From an uncultured Opitutia bacterium (GTDB lineage Bacteria > Verrucomicrobiota > Verrucomicrobiia > Opitutales > Puniceicoccaceae), in assembly GCA_913056175.1 (NCBI GenBank), contig CAJXLM010000026.1, positions 1-38,611 of the forward strand: a stretch of DNA of 38,611 nt. Direction: 5' to 3'. This document shows positions 24,651 to 32,879 of the stretch, in pieces (position 1 is the first letter of the stretch; every line of letters begins with the position of its first letter). The translations under genes and the position numbers were made by a program. The notes below the pieces were generated by a model. That model had not been told where the DNA came from. It made no database searches and was given only the letters and a program-made list of their open reading frames with translations.

Positions 24651-24679
24651 TTGACAACCCTCCCCCCCTCCGCTTTTCC
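24651..24679 (+). promoter_or_regulatory. possible accA promoter
   Basis: TTGACA (24651-24656) matches the -35 consensus exactly, and a T-rich hexamer TTTTCC stands 17 bases downstream as a poor -10. A start point would then lie within a few bases of the ATG. Only the -35 is convincing. Confidence 0.3.
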
Positions 24680-24688
24680 TCCCCCGGC

Positions 24689-25651
24689 ATGAACGCCACC
24701 GAGTACACCCTCGAGTTCGAGAAGCCGCTGCGCGAACTCGAGTCGCAGCTCCGGCGTCTCCAGGAAATGTCGGAGGAGCGCCGCATGGATGTCTCCTCCG
24801 AGATCCAGGCCATCGAGGCCAAGCTCGAGAAGACCAAGCGCGAGGTGTACTCCGGGCTCTCCCCGTGGCAACGCGTCCAGCTGGCGCGCCACCCGCGCCG
24901 GCCGACCGCCCTCGACTACGTGCAGGAACTCTTCACGGGCTTCGAGGAGTTGCACGGGGACCGGGCCTACAAGGACGACCCGGCCATCGTCGGGGGCCCC
25001 GCCTGGTTCGGGGAGGAGCGGCTCATGGTGATCGGCCAGCAGAAGGGCCGGGACACGAAGGGCAATCTCCGCCGCAACTTCGGCTGCCCGCACCCGGAGG
25101 GCTACCGCAAGGCCCTCCGCCTCATGCGCATGGCCGAGAATTTCCGGCTGCCGGTGCTCACCCTGATCGACACGCCGGGTGCCTTCCCGGGGGTGGGCGC
25201 GGAGGAACGGCACGTCGCCGAGGCCATCGCCGTCAATGTCCGGGAGATGAGCCGGCTGCGCGTGCCGATCGTCTCCGTGGTCATCGGCGAGGGCGGATCC
25301 GGGGGGGCGCTCGGGCTGGCGGTCGCCGACCGGATCCTCATCCTCGAAAACGCCTACTATTCCGTGATTTCCCCGGAAGGCTGCGCCGCCATCCTCTGGA
25401 AGGACCGGGCCCACGCCCCGGACGCCGCCGAGGCCCTCCGCCTGGACAGTGCCTCCCTCCGCGAGCACGGGGTCGCCGAGGAGGTCCTGCCGGAACCCTT
25501 CGGAGGGGCCCAGGCCGATCCGGGGTGGACCATCGGGCAGGTGGCCAAGGCCGTGCGCAATGCCTTCCTCGAACTCAGCCACCTCCCCACGGAGGAACTC
25601 CTCGAGCAGCGCTACCAACGCTTCCGCCAGCTCGGGGTGTACGGTGCCTAA
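24689..25651 (+). CDS. accA: acetyl-CoA carboxylase carboxyltransferase subunit alpha
   Basis: A 320-residue subunit that, with AccD, transfers carboxyl from biotin to acetyl-CoA to give malonyl-CoA for fatty-acid synthesis. The N-terminal helices (EYTLEFEKPLRELESQLRRL) are followed by the crotonase-like core: LARHPRRPTALDYV, FEELHGDRAYKDDPAIVGG, GCPHPEGYRKALRLM, IDTPGAFPGVGAEERHVAEA, and VVIGEGGSGGALGLAVADRI with YSVISPEGCAAILWKD. The two Gly-rich oxyanion segments are intact. No accD is present. It is followed at short spacing by a phasin-like gene and ubiB-like gene on the same strand. Confidence 0.97.
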   Translation: MNATEYTLEFEKPLRELESQLRRLQEMSEERRMDVSSEIQAIEAKLEKTKREVYSGLSPWQRVQLARHPRRPTALDYVQELFTGFEELHGDRAYKDDPAIVGGPAWFGEERLMVIGQQKGRDTKGNLRRNFGCPHPEGYRKALRLMRMAENFRLPVLTLIDTPGAFPGVGAEERHVAEAIAVNVREMSRLRVPIVSVVIGEGGSGGALGLAVADRILILENAYYSVISPEGCAAILWKDRAHAPDAAEALRLDSASLREHGVAEEVLPEPFGGAQADPGWTIGQVAKAVRNAFLELSHLPTEELLEQRYQRFRQLGVYGA

Positions 25652-25715
25652 CGGAATTGCGGCCGAAGCCCGGAATTGCGTTGTCGCCACCTACCCTTCC
25701 CTCCACGTTGGCGGC

Positions 25716-26036
25716 ATGATTGATCTCGTCAAAAAAGCCATGTTCGCGGGAGTCGGCGCCGCGGTTGTCACCAAGGACAAGGTGGAAGAGTCCGTTCAGG
25801 AACTCGTCCAAAAGGGCAAGATCAGCTCGGAGGAAGCCCAGAAGCTCTCCGAGCGGATCGTCGAGAAAGGGGAACAGGAGACGGAGGAGGCCCGCCAGGA
25901 GGCCGGCAAACTCTTCACGGAGTTCCTCAACCGCGCCCAGGTCGCCACCCAGGACCAAATCGACGCCCTCGAGCAGCGGGTCCGGGACCTCGAGGGCCGC
26001 TGGCACCGCGAGTTCCCCAACAGCGGCGAGGAATAA
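25716..26036 (+). CDS. phasin-like small helical protein
   Basis: A 106-residue protein resembling the PhaF/PhaI polyhydroxyalkanoate-granule-associated family. The opening MIDLVKKAMFAGVGAAVVTK is hydrophobic and Gly/Ala-containing. KVEESVQELVQKGKISSEEA then QKLSERIVEKGEQETEE is the characteristic long amphipathic helix. The end (QVATQDQIDALEQRVRDLEG) is a coiled-coil oligomerisation segment like that of PhaF. No PHA synthase or depolymerase is seen here, so a PHA role is uncertain and a general membrane-associated or stress role is equally possible. It lies between accA and the UbiB-like gene, close enough for one operon. Confidence 0.7.
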   Translation: MIDLVKKAMFAGVGAAVVTKDKVEESVQELVQKGKISSEEAQKLSERIVEKGEQETEEARQEAGKLFTEFLNRAQVATQDQIDALEQRVRDLEGRWHREFPNSGEE

Positions 26037-26103
26037 GCCGCCCGCAGTCCGGGCCGCTCCGTCCGCATCCGGGCTCCCGCCCCCTCTTCCTCCCCTCCCG
26101 GGC

Positions 26104-27759
26104 ATGAAGCCTTTCCACTACCTGGCCAACGCGGTCCGGGCGCCGGAGATCATTGCGATCCTCGTGCGCTGGGGCTTCGAGGACCTTCTCATCCAGCTGG
26201 ATACGCCGCAGTTCCTCCTCCGGAACCTCGTCCGCAAGAAGGTCGCCCACCTCTCCACCTACGAGCGGCTCCGCAACGCCCTCGAGGAACTCGGCCCGAC
26301 CTTCGTCAAGTTCGGGCAGATTCTCGGGACCCGCCCGGACAAGCTCCCCCAGCCGCTCATCACCGAGCTAAAGAAGCTGCGCAGCCATGTGGAGACGCAG
26401 CCGATGGACAAGATCCGGCCGATCCTCGAGAAGGAGCTGGACCGGGCGGTCGACGCGGTCTTTGTCGACTTCCCGGAGGAACCCCTCGCGGCCGGCTCCA
26501 TTGGCCAGGTTTACCGGGCCCGCCTCCAAGGGGAGGAGCGCGATGTCTCCGTGAAGGTGCAGCGCGCTGACGTCGCCAAGACCATCAACTCCGATTTCGA
26601 GATCATCGGCTGGTTTGCCCGCCAACTCCACCAGCGCTTCGAGGGGCTGCAGCCCTACCGGCTGCCAGAGCTCGTCGAGGAGGCCTTCGAGAGGGTCAAG
26701 GAGGAGCTCGACTTCCGCAACGAGGCCCGCAACGCCGAGATCTTCGAAACCCTCAACGACAATCCCGACCGGGTCTTTGCTCCGAAGGTTCGCAGTGAGT
26801 TCACCGGTCGGCGGCTGCTCGTCACGGAATGGGTGAACGGCTATCCCCCGGAGGAGGTCCCGGAGGGCTCGCCGCTGGGCAAGGAACTGGCCAAGATCGG
26901 AGGGGACACGGTCTTCCACCAGATTGTCGAGGTCGGCTTCTTCCACTCCGACCCCCACAGCGGCAATGTCCTCATCACCGAGGACAATCGGCTCTGCCTG
27001 CTCGACTGGGGACAGGTGGGCCAGATCACCCGGTCCATGCGCTACGACCTCGCCGACCTCTTCGCCGGGATCACCTCGCGGAGCCCGGAGAAGGTCGTCG
27101 ATGTCGCCGAGAGGATCTCCCTGAGCAATCGGCCGGTGGAGAGGCGGGTGCTCGAGCAGGCGGTCACCCTGATCCTCAACCGCAACATCCGGATCGGGCC
27201 GGCCGACAACCCCATCGGTACCGTCGGGCTCCAGTTGATCCACGCCCTCGGGATCAATGGGATCGAGGTCCCCTCGGACTATGCTCTCCTCGCCAAGGCG
27301 ATCCTCTGCGTGGAGGAAATGGCCCGCGGGCTCGACGAGGATTTCGACATCGCCGGCTGCGCCCGGCCCTACCTCATCAAGCTGAACCGCGAGCGCTGGA
27401 ACCCCAAATCCATCCTCCGCCACAACCTCTGGCCCTTCCAGCGCGCCCTGCAGAGCCTCCAGGGGATCCCCGCCGATTTCCAGCGCCTCCTCCGCCGCTT
27501 CGAGAACGAGGACGTCCAGATCAACCTGCACCACACGGGGACCGAGGGCCTCCAGAACACCTTCCAGGCCTCCCTGAACCGATTGACGGTGGGCGTGGTG
27601 ACCGCCGCCCTCATCATTGGATCCTCCCTGGTGATCACCACGGGCGTCGAGCCCCTCCTCTGGGGATTCCCGGCCATCGGGATCCTCGGCTTCATGACCT
27701 CCGGCATCCTCGGGATCTACCTGATCATTTCCATCCTCCGGGAAAAACACTTCAAGTAG
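26104..27759 (+). CDS. UbiB/ABC1/ADCK atypical kinase-like protein
   Basis: A 551-residue membrane-anchored protein of the UbiB family, required for quinone synthesis in many bacteria through an ATPase activity. The invariant KxGQ is KFGQ (69-72) in LGPTFVKFGQILGTRPDKLP. Next are the Ala-rich nucleotide loop AAGSIGQVYRARL, the catalytic Lys of VSVKVQRA, HSDPHSGNVLITEDNRLCLL with LDWGQVG, and two C-terminal TM helices (TAALIIGSSLVITTGV and GFPAIGILGFMTSGILGIYL). All family residues are present. No other ubiquinone or menaquinone genes are nearby, so ubiB is not assigned as symbol. Confidence 0.9.
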   Translation: MKPFHYLANAVRAPEIIAILVRWGFEDLLIQLDTPQFLLRNLVRKKVAHLSTYERLRNALEELGPTFVKFGQILGTRPDKLPQPLITELKKLRSHVETQPMDKIRPILEKELDRAVDAVFVDFPEEPLAAGSIGQVYRARLQGEERDVSVKVQRADVAKTINSDFEIIGWFARQLHQRFEGLQPYRLPELVEEAFERVKEELDFRNEARNAEIFETLNDNPDRVFAPKVRSEFTGRRLLVTEWVNGYPPEEVPEGSPLGKELAKIGGDTVFHQIVEVGFFHSDPHSGNVLITEDNRLCLLDWGQVGQITRSMRYDLADLFAGITSRSPEKVVDVAERISLSNRPVERRVLEQAVTLILNRNIRIGPADNPIGTVGLQLIHALGINGIEVPSDYALLAKAILCVEEMARGLDEDFDIAGCARPYLIKLNRERWNPKSILRHNLWPFQRALQSLQGIPADFQRLLRRFENEDVQINLHHTGTEGLQNTFQASLNRLTVGVVTAALIIGSSLVITTGVEPLLWGFPAIGILGFMTSGILGIYLIISILREKHFK

Positions 27760-27838
27760 CGGGGGAGCGGTCCTCTCGTTTCCCCGCCCCCTCGCCAGAC
27801 CGCCTCCGCACGGGCCGGGCCCGCGCGGACCGCACCGG

Positions 27839-28603
27839 ATGTCCTACCCCACCCCCCGCATGGCCACGATCACCCTCGGCACCTCGGGATGGTCCTACGA
27901 CCATTGGAAGGGAACCTTCTACCCGGAGGATCTTCCCCGGGAGGAATGGCTCGCCTTCTACGCGCAACGATTCCGGGGCACGGAGGTCAATTCCACCTTC
28001 TATCAAAGCCCGGAAGCCAGCACCCTCCGGTCGTGGCGGGAGTCGGTCGACGAGGACTTCCGCTTCGCCGTGAAGGCCAGTGGCTACCTCTCCCACCGGA
28101 AGAAACTTCGCGAGCCGGCAAAAATCCTGCCGCCCTTCCTCCAGGCACTGACTCCCCTGGGTGAGCAACTCGGCCCGCTCCTCTTCCAGCTTCCCCCACA
28201 CTGGCGGGCCAACCCGGAACGCCTCCAGCGCTTCCTCGCCTGCTTGCGCGACCATACGGACGCCCGGGTGGTCTTCGAATTCCGCGACCCTTCCTGGATT
28301 TGCGAGGAGATCCTCACCCTGCTCCGCGACCACCAAGTGGCCTTCTGCCTCTACGAGCTGGAGGGATTCCAAACTCCCCTCCACCGGACCGCCGATTTCA
28401 TTTACTTCCGCCTCCACGGGCCGGGCGAGGCCTACCGCGGCTCCTACGAGCTCCCGCAACTCCGCGCCTGGGCCGACCGCATCCACGCGTGGACGGGGGC
28501 GGGACTCGACGTCTACGGCTGGTTCGACAACGACGAGAAGGGCTACGCCCCCGCCAATGCCGCCCGCCTGCGAGGGCTGCTCGCGGAAGAACCGGAGCCG
28601 TGA
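27839..28603 (+). CDS. DUF72 (YecE-like) protein
   Basis: A 254-residue TIM-barrel-like protein of the DUF72/YecE family, function unknown. Diagnostic segments are LGTSGWSYDHWKGTFYPEDL, FYAQRFRGTEVNSTFYQSP, FAVKASGYLSHRKKL, LGPLLFQLPPHWRANPERL, VVFEFRDPSW and YFRLHGPGEAYRGSY. DVYGWFDNDEKGYAPANA contains the conserved FNND-like strand in slightly altered form. Met8 (MATITLGTSGW) is an alternative start. The gene follows the UbiB-like gene by 79 bases and is followed by a convergent tRNA-Gln. Confidence 0.92.
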   Translation: MSYPTPRMATITLGTSGWSYDHWKGTFYPEDLPREEWLAFYAQRFRGTEVNSTFYQSPEASTLRSWRESVDEDFRFAVKASGYLSHRKKLREPAKILPPFLQALTPLGEQLGPLLFQLPPHWRANPERLQRFLACLRDHTDARVVFEFRDPSWICEEILTLLRDHQVAFCLYELEGFQTPLHRTADFIYFRLHGPGEAYRGSYELPQLRAWADRIHAWTGAGLDVYGWFDNDEKGYAPANAARLRGLLAEEPEP

Positions 28604-28634
28604 GCGGGATCGCTCCGTTCGACCGGATCCCTCA

Positions 28635-28708
28635 TGGCAGCCCGGCAGGGATTCGAACCCCGACAAACTGAACCAGAATCAGTTGTGCTACCATTACACC
28701 ACCGGGCT
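28635..28708 (-). tRNA. tRNA-Gln (CUG)
   Basis: A 74-nt cloverleaf with encoded CCA. The acceptor AGCCCGG pairs with CCGGGCT, discriminator G. The D arm region is GTGTAATGGTAGCAC, the anticodon stem ACTGA/TCAGT encloses TTCTGGT (anticodon CUG), and the T arm is GGGGTTCGAATCCC. It lies 11 bases beyond the terminator of the coiled-coil/HTH gene. Confidence 0.94.
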
Positions 28709-28719
28709 GTGAGACCTCC

Positions 28720-28754
28720 AAAAAAAGAGGGACTTGACTGCCGGGTCAAGTCCC
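28720..28754 (-). terminator. intrinsic terminator of the coiled-coil/HTH gene
   Basis: A perfect 10-bp stem, GGGACTTGAC with GTCAAGTCCC (28729-28738 and 28745-28754) around a 6-nt loop, is followed on the minus strand by TCTTTTTTT. It starts 29 bases past the stop codon. It is the clearest Rho-independent terminator in the window and suggests a well-expressed monocistronic transcript. Confidence 0.9.
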
Positions 28755-28783
28755 TCCCTTGGGAAATGCGTTGAGCGCGGGGC

Positions 28784-29170
28784 TCAACCGATCGAGTCGT
28801 AGAGACCGCGCTCCACTTTCTGCACCACGGGATAGCTCACACCGTGCTCGCGCTGGACCACGGCCTTCGACCGCCCCGCGCTGAGGTCGTGCTTGATCTT
28901 GTCACGCAGTTCCGCCGTCATCGTGGTGCGAGAGCGGCGTTCGCCGGTTCCTCCGGCCGACTTCCGCGAACCGCGGGAGAGAGTGATGTTGTACTTCTCA
29001 ATCAGCGCCTCGACAAGATCCTGCGCCGACATCCCACTCTGCTGGACAATCGGTTCGAGCCGCGCGAGGCGCTCCTCACGCTCGCGTCGCTCGGCTTCGA
29101 GCTGCTGTCTCCGCTCCTCGAGCTTCTGCTGTTCTTTTTCGATCTCTTTCAACTGCTGGTCGTAATCCAT
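28784..29170 (-). CDS. coiled-coil plus HTH DNA-binding protein, H-NS-like architecture
   Basis: A 128-residue charged protein. Residues 1-40 form an uninterrupted heptad-type coiled coil (DQQLKEIEKEQQKLEERRQQ). Residues 46-64 (GMSAQDLVEALIEKYNI) form a short helix-hinge like those of H-NS-type proteins. A basic Ser/Arg/Gly linker (SRGSRKSAGGTGERRSR) follows. Residues 86-122 (LRDKIKHDLSAGRSKAVVQR, then EHGVSYPVVQKVERG) look like a helix-turn-helix of the transposase/resolvase kind. It is thus probably an oligomeric DNA-binding, nucleoid-associated or regulatory protein. I do not recognise a named family. It has its own terminator and a long AT-richer upstream region, which would suit autoregulation. 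Confidence 0.8.
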   Translation of the reverse strand: MDYDQQLKEIEKEQQKLEERRQQLEAERREREERLARLEPIVQQSGMSAQDLVEALIEKYNITLSRGSRKSAGGTGERRSRTTMTAELRDKIKHDLSAGRSKAVVQREHGVSYPVVQKVERGLYDSIG

Positions 29171-29501
29171 GATTGGTTGGTTCCCATGGTGTCGGTTGTT
29201 GGGGTCAGGTGCGAGGTTGAGTCAAAGCGTGCCCTGACTCGCAATACGCAATCACCGTCAATTTGCATTCGCAAGGAAATTCAATCGAAATTCCGCCCCT
29301 TCTCCCCAGCCGTCGCGGCTCCACTCCCTTCAAGCGGGAAACTTTGATCAAGACTCTTACTAAATTGTCCCCCCGGAAGGGGGATGGGGCGTATTCGCTC
29401 GCCCTGGTCTATCCGGCGATGAGGCTTCGAGCTCGACCGGTGCATCCCCTTAAATCACCAGTTGCCAGTCCTCGCAACGGTCGACAGGATTCCTCTCAGG
29501 A
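29171..29501. other. divergent AT-richer regulatory spacer
   Basis: 331 bases between the leftward coiled-coil/HTH gene and recJ, the least GC-rich stretch of the window. On the minus strand TTGACG and TTTGACTC are possible -35 elements for the HTH gene without clear -10 boxes. A small hairpin (CCCCC/GGGGG near 29370-29385) and the AT-rich word CTTACTAAATTG lie on the recJ side. TTGCATTCGCAAGGAAATTC includes an imperfect palindrome. No gene is supported. Confidence 0.5.
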
Positions 29502-31217
29502 ATGCCAACGGTGTATCAAACATGGGGCCTGCCCGAGGACCTGTCCGGCGCCCCCGGCGCGGACGAAGGTCCGGCCCCCTTACGGGATCCCCTCTCCCGC
29601 CGCATTCTTCACCGCCGCCTCCGGGAACCGGGACTGCGCGAGTGGCTGCAGCCGCAGCTGGCCGACCTTCTCGACCCGGAGGCGCTGCCGGGTGCCGGTA
29701 CCGCCGCGGAGATCCTCGAGCGGACGGCCTCCGCCGGCGGCACCCTTGCCATTTTCACCGACTACGATGTCGACGGGATCACCAGTGCCACCCTCGCCAC
29801 GGAGATTCTCGGAAGCCTCGGGGCCGAGGTGCGCCCCTTCGTGCCGGAACGGCTCAGTGAGGGCTATGGCTTGAGCCGGCCGGCCCTCGAGCGGCTCCTC
29901 GCCGAGGGCCAACCGGACCTGCTCCTCGTCCTCGACTGCGGCACGACCTCCGAGGCCGAGCTTTGCTGGCTGCGCGACCGGGGCATCCCCTCCGTCGTGG
30001 TCGACCACCACCGAAGGCTGGATGCGCCAACGCTCCCCGAGGGCGTCCATCTCCTCAATCCCCACCTGCCGGACCGGGCCGCCCCCGCCTTCCAGAATCA
30101 CTGCACGGTCGGCCTGATCTTCAAGGTCTTCCACGCCCTCCTCGGGCGCTACGAGGAACTGCGCGCGAGGATCGACCTGCGCCGCTTTCTCGACCTGGTC
30201 GCCGTGGGCACGGTCGCCGATCTGGTCAGCCTCCGCGGGGAGAACCGGCTTTTTGTCCGCTACGGTCTCCGCGAGCTCGCCCGGACGACCCGCCCGGGTC
30301 TGCGGGCCCTGCTCGAGGCCAGCTCACTGGGGGACCGGACCGTGCTCCAGCCGACCGACATCGCCTTCCGGCTCGGGCCCCGGCTGAACGCGGGGGGCCG
30401 TATGGAATCGGCCCGCGCACCGCTCCGCCTGCTCCTCACCCGGGATCCCGCCGAGGCCCGGCGCATCGCCCGCCTCCTCAACCGGCTCAACGAGGAGCGC
30501 CGGGGCACGGAAGACCAGGTCCTCACCGCCGCCCTCCGCCAGGTCGGCTCCGAGCCGCCGCCCGGCATCGTCGTTGCCGACCGCGACTGGCACCCGGGCG
30601 TCGTCGGGATCGTCGCCAGCCGGCTGGCCCGCCGCTTCCACCGGCCCGCCCTCGTCCTCGGCTGGGACGGCACGCAGTGGAAGGGTTCCGGCCGCAGCAT
30701 TCACGGCATCAACCTCATGGAGGTGGTGGCGGCCTCCCCGGTCGCCCCCGACCAGTGGGGCGGACATCCCATGGCCGTCGGCCTGAGTCTGCATGCAGAG
30801 CGGCTGGAGGCCTTTGCGCAGGCCTTTGCCGAAGCCGTCGACGGGTACACGGGGGGCCAGCTCCCCCCCCGTTCCCTCGAGGTCGATGCCCTCGCCTCCC
30901 CCGGCGAGATCAACCGGGAGGCCATCCTCAACATCGAATCACTCGGACCCTACGGCATGGGCCACCCCGAGCCCGTCGTCCTCGTCCCCACGGTCCGCCT
31001 GCGCGAACCGCCCGCGCTGCTCAAGGACACCCACGTTCGCTTCGGCCTGCCCGGAACCGAGGGGGTCGAGGTCATCGGCTGGCGCATGGCCGGGATGAGC
31101 CCGCCGGCGGCCACCCCCCTCGACCTCGCCCTCCGCCTGGAACGGGACTGGTGGAGGGGAGAGGAGCGACTGCGCGGAATTCTCCTCGACTGGCGCCCGT
31201 CCGAGCCTATCGCCTAG
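29502..31217 (+). CDS. recJ: single-stranded-DNA-specific exonuclease RecJ
   Basis: A 571-residue 5'-3' ssDNA exonuclease of RecF-pathway recombination and mismatch repair. DHH phosphoesterase motifs are intact: DYDVDG (87-92), DCGTTS (145-150), VVVDHH (DHH 168-170) and GTVADLV. The DHHA1 domain has GPRLNAGGRM, GIVASRLARRF and GGHPMAVGLSL, and an OB-fold closes the chain. The start at 29502 has AGGAT 12 bases upstream, only a weak ribosome site. It is the first gene of a same-strand run ending with rmuC. The next start codon lies 18 bases after its stop. Confidence 0.96.
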   Translation: MPTVYQTWGLPEDLSGAPGADEGPAPLRDPLSRRILHRRLREPGLREWLQPQLADLLDPEALPGAGTAAEILERTASAGGTLAIFTDYDVDGITSATLATEILGSLGAEVRPFVPERLSEGYGLSRPALERLLAEGQPDLLLVLDCGTTSEAELCWLRDRGIPSVVVDHHRRLDAPTLPEGVHLLNPHLPDRAAPAFQNHCTVGLIFKVFHALLGRYEELRARIDLRRFLDLVAVGTVADLVSLRGENRLFVRYGLRELARTTRPGLRALLEASSLGDRTVLQPTDIAFRLGPRLNAGGRMESARAPLRLLLTRDPAEARRIARLLNRLNEERRGTEDQVLTAALRQVGSEPPPGIVVADRDWHPGVVGIVASRLARRFHRPALVLGWDGTQWKGSGRSIHGINLMEVVAASPVAPDQWGGHPMAVGLSLHAERLEAFAQAFAEAVDGYTGGQLPPRSLEVDALASPGEINREAILNIESLGPYGMGHPEPVVLVPTVRLREPPALLKDTHVRFGLPGTEGVEVIGWRMAGMSPPAATPLDLALRLERDWWRGEERLRGILLDWRPSEPIA

Positions 31218-31235
31218 TGGGTCCTCCCGGCTCCC

Positions 31236-32843
31236 ATGCCCCTTTTCCGATCCCTCCTCTGGCTCCTCCTCGCCCTGCTCTCCCTGGGTGCGGCCTGGAC
31301 CTTCCCCGCCTATTTCCAGTCGGTGGCTTCCTCCGTGCTGATGGTCGCGGGCCAGGAGGGACCCACCACCCTCGAGGAGGCCGAGACCCTCGCGCTCGCC
31401 GGACGGCCCCGGGCCGCCGAATTCCTCGCGGGCGACCCGGTGCAGACCGACGCCGCCCGCGCCTTTCCGCTCTGGAGCTCCTTCGCCCGGCAATTCCCCC
31501 CACCCGGAAGCGTTGCGGGCGAGCCCGCCATCGCCCCGCTGCTCAGCCGGGCCGGCCGGCAGACGGCCCAGCGGCTCCTCCGCCAGTCCGAGGTCCCCGC
31601 GGTCGCCGTCTTCCTCGATTCCCTCCCCGCCCCGGTCGACCCGGCCACCAACGATCGGCTCGCCCTCGCCGAGAATCTCGCCGACCGTATGGGAATCCTG
31701 CTCGCCGCCTTCCTCGCCGCCGAACAGGGCTTCCGGCCCGGCTTTCTCGGAGAGCTGGTGCAGTCCGCCGAAGCGGAGACCGCCGAAGGACAACGAACGT
31801 GGCGCGCCTTCCACCGGTCTCTCCTCCAGTGGGGACTGCTGGCTCCCCGCGACGCCCTCCCCGTACTCCTCGACAACTTTGCTACCCCGGGAGAGTTCCT
31901 CGAGTTCTCCCGCTTGGCCGCCTCCCCCGATAGCCCGGACCGCACCCTTCTCCTCCGCCTGCTCCTCGCCGAGGTGCCCGCCGCGTCCCTTTCCCTCTAC
32001 CTGCGGGAGTTCCCCGAAACCGCCGCCGCCGACCTCGCCGCCGCCTTCCGCGAGGGCCCCGCCGCCGCCAGCCTGCTCGTCGTACGCTCCCTCCCGCGCC
32101 GACCCCCGCAGGAGTGGGCCAGCCGCTGGATCCCCCCGGACGATCCCTACCGGCAGGGACTGGAGTCCTTCTGGGCGGGTTGGATCCTGGAGCGCCCAGA
32201 GGCCAGCCGGGTCCTCCGCATCTTCCTGTTCCTGCTCGGGTCCTACGGGCTGGTCCGCTTTTTCGCCGGGGTTTTCCCCAACCCGGGCGACCGCTATCTC
32301 CGCCCTCCTTATCGTGGACAACGCTTCCTCCGCTCCTCAACCTTGGCCATTGTCCTTACCGGTCTGTTTCTTCTCGTCCAGGAACCGGGACTGCTCCGCC
32401 AGTCCCAGGAGCCACTCCTCGCCGGACCGCCCACCCTCGACATGGGGGCTCCGGCTCCCGCTTCCCAGGAAAGTCTCATGAACACCCTCCCCTTCGACCA
32501 GGTCACCCTCCTCATCCTCGCGGTCTTCCTCCTGCTCCAGTTCGCCCTCTATCTTTTCTGCCTGATCAAGCTTTCCGAAATCCGCCGACAGCCCCTCCCC
32601 GAGGCCACCAAGCTGGAGCTGCTCGCCAACGAGGAGAACCTCTTTGACAGCGGACTCTACCTCGGGCTCGGAGGAACCGTCGCCTCGCTCATCCTCCTCG
32701 CCACGGGTGTCGTCGAGGCCAGCCTCATGGCCGCCTACGCCTCCACCCTCTTCGGGATCCTCTCGGTCGCCATTTTCAAAATCTTTCACCTCCGGCCCTT
32801 CCGCCGCCAGTTGATCCTCGCGACCCGCGGCGAGTTCGGTTGA
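31236..32843 (+). CDS. uncharacterised membrane protein with MotA/TolQ/ExbB-like C-terminus
   Basis: A 535-residue protein I cannot place in a named family. An N-terminal signal-anchor (SLLWLLLALLSLGAAWTF) precedes about 300 helical, Ala/Leu-rich residues outside the cytoplasm (EEAETLALAGRPRAAEFLAG is TPR-like). Then come TM segments at about 328-346 (RIFLFLLGSYGLVRFFAGVF), 368-384, 421-446 (LLILAVFLLLQFALYLFCLI), 473-493 (GLYLGLGGTVASLILLATGV) and 495-517 (SLMAAYASTLFGILSVAIFK). The last two resemble the pore helices of MotA/TolQ/ExbB (GLLGTVxGLI, then ATLYGLL). The cytoplasmic loop before them is short (about 25 residues). The next gene encodes a MotB-like single-TM protein, so a stator-type complex is inferred. 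Verified homology is lacking. Confidence 0.6.
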   Translation: MPLFRSLLWLLLALLSLGAAWTFPAYFQSVASSVLMVAGQEGPTTLEEAETLALAGRPRAAEFLAGDPVQTDAARAFPLWSSFARQFPPPGSVAGEPAIAPLLSRAGRQTAQRLLRQSEVPAVAVFLDSLPAPVDPATNDRLALAENLADRMGILLAAFLAAEQGFRPGFLGELVQSAEAETAEGQRTWRAFHRSLLQWGLLAPRDALPVLLDNFATPGEFLEFSRLAASPDSPDRTLLLRLLLAEVPAASLSLYLREFPETAAADLAAAFREGPAAASLLVVRSLPRRPPQEWASRWIPPDDPYRQGLESFWAGWILERPEASRVLRIFLFLLGSYGLVRFFAGVFPNPGDRYLRPPYRGQRFLRSSTLAIVLTGLFLLVQEPGLLRQSQEPLLAGPPTLDMGAPAPASQESLMNTLPFDQVTLLILAVFLLLQFALYLFCLIKLSEIRRQPLPEATKLELLANEENLFDSGLYLGLGGTVASLILLATGVVEASLMAAYASTLFGILSVAIFKIFHLRPFRRQLILATRGEFG

Positions 32844-32879
32844 TCCCCGGCCGCCCCCCCGCCGGCATCGTCCACCTCC

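Noticed and set aside
28635-28754. Integration (att) site at tRNA-Gln
   Set aside because: There is no integrase and no second copy of the tRNA 3' end in the window.
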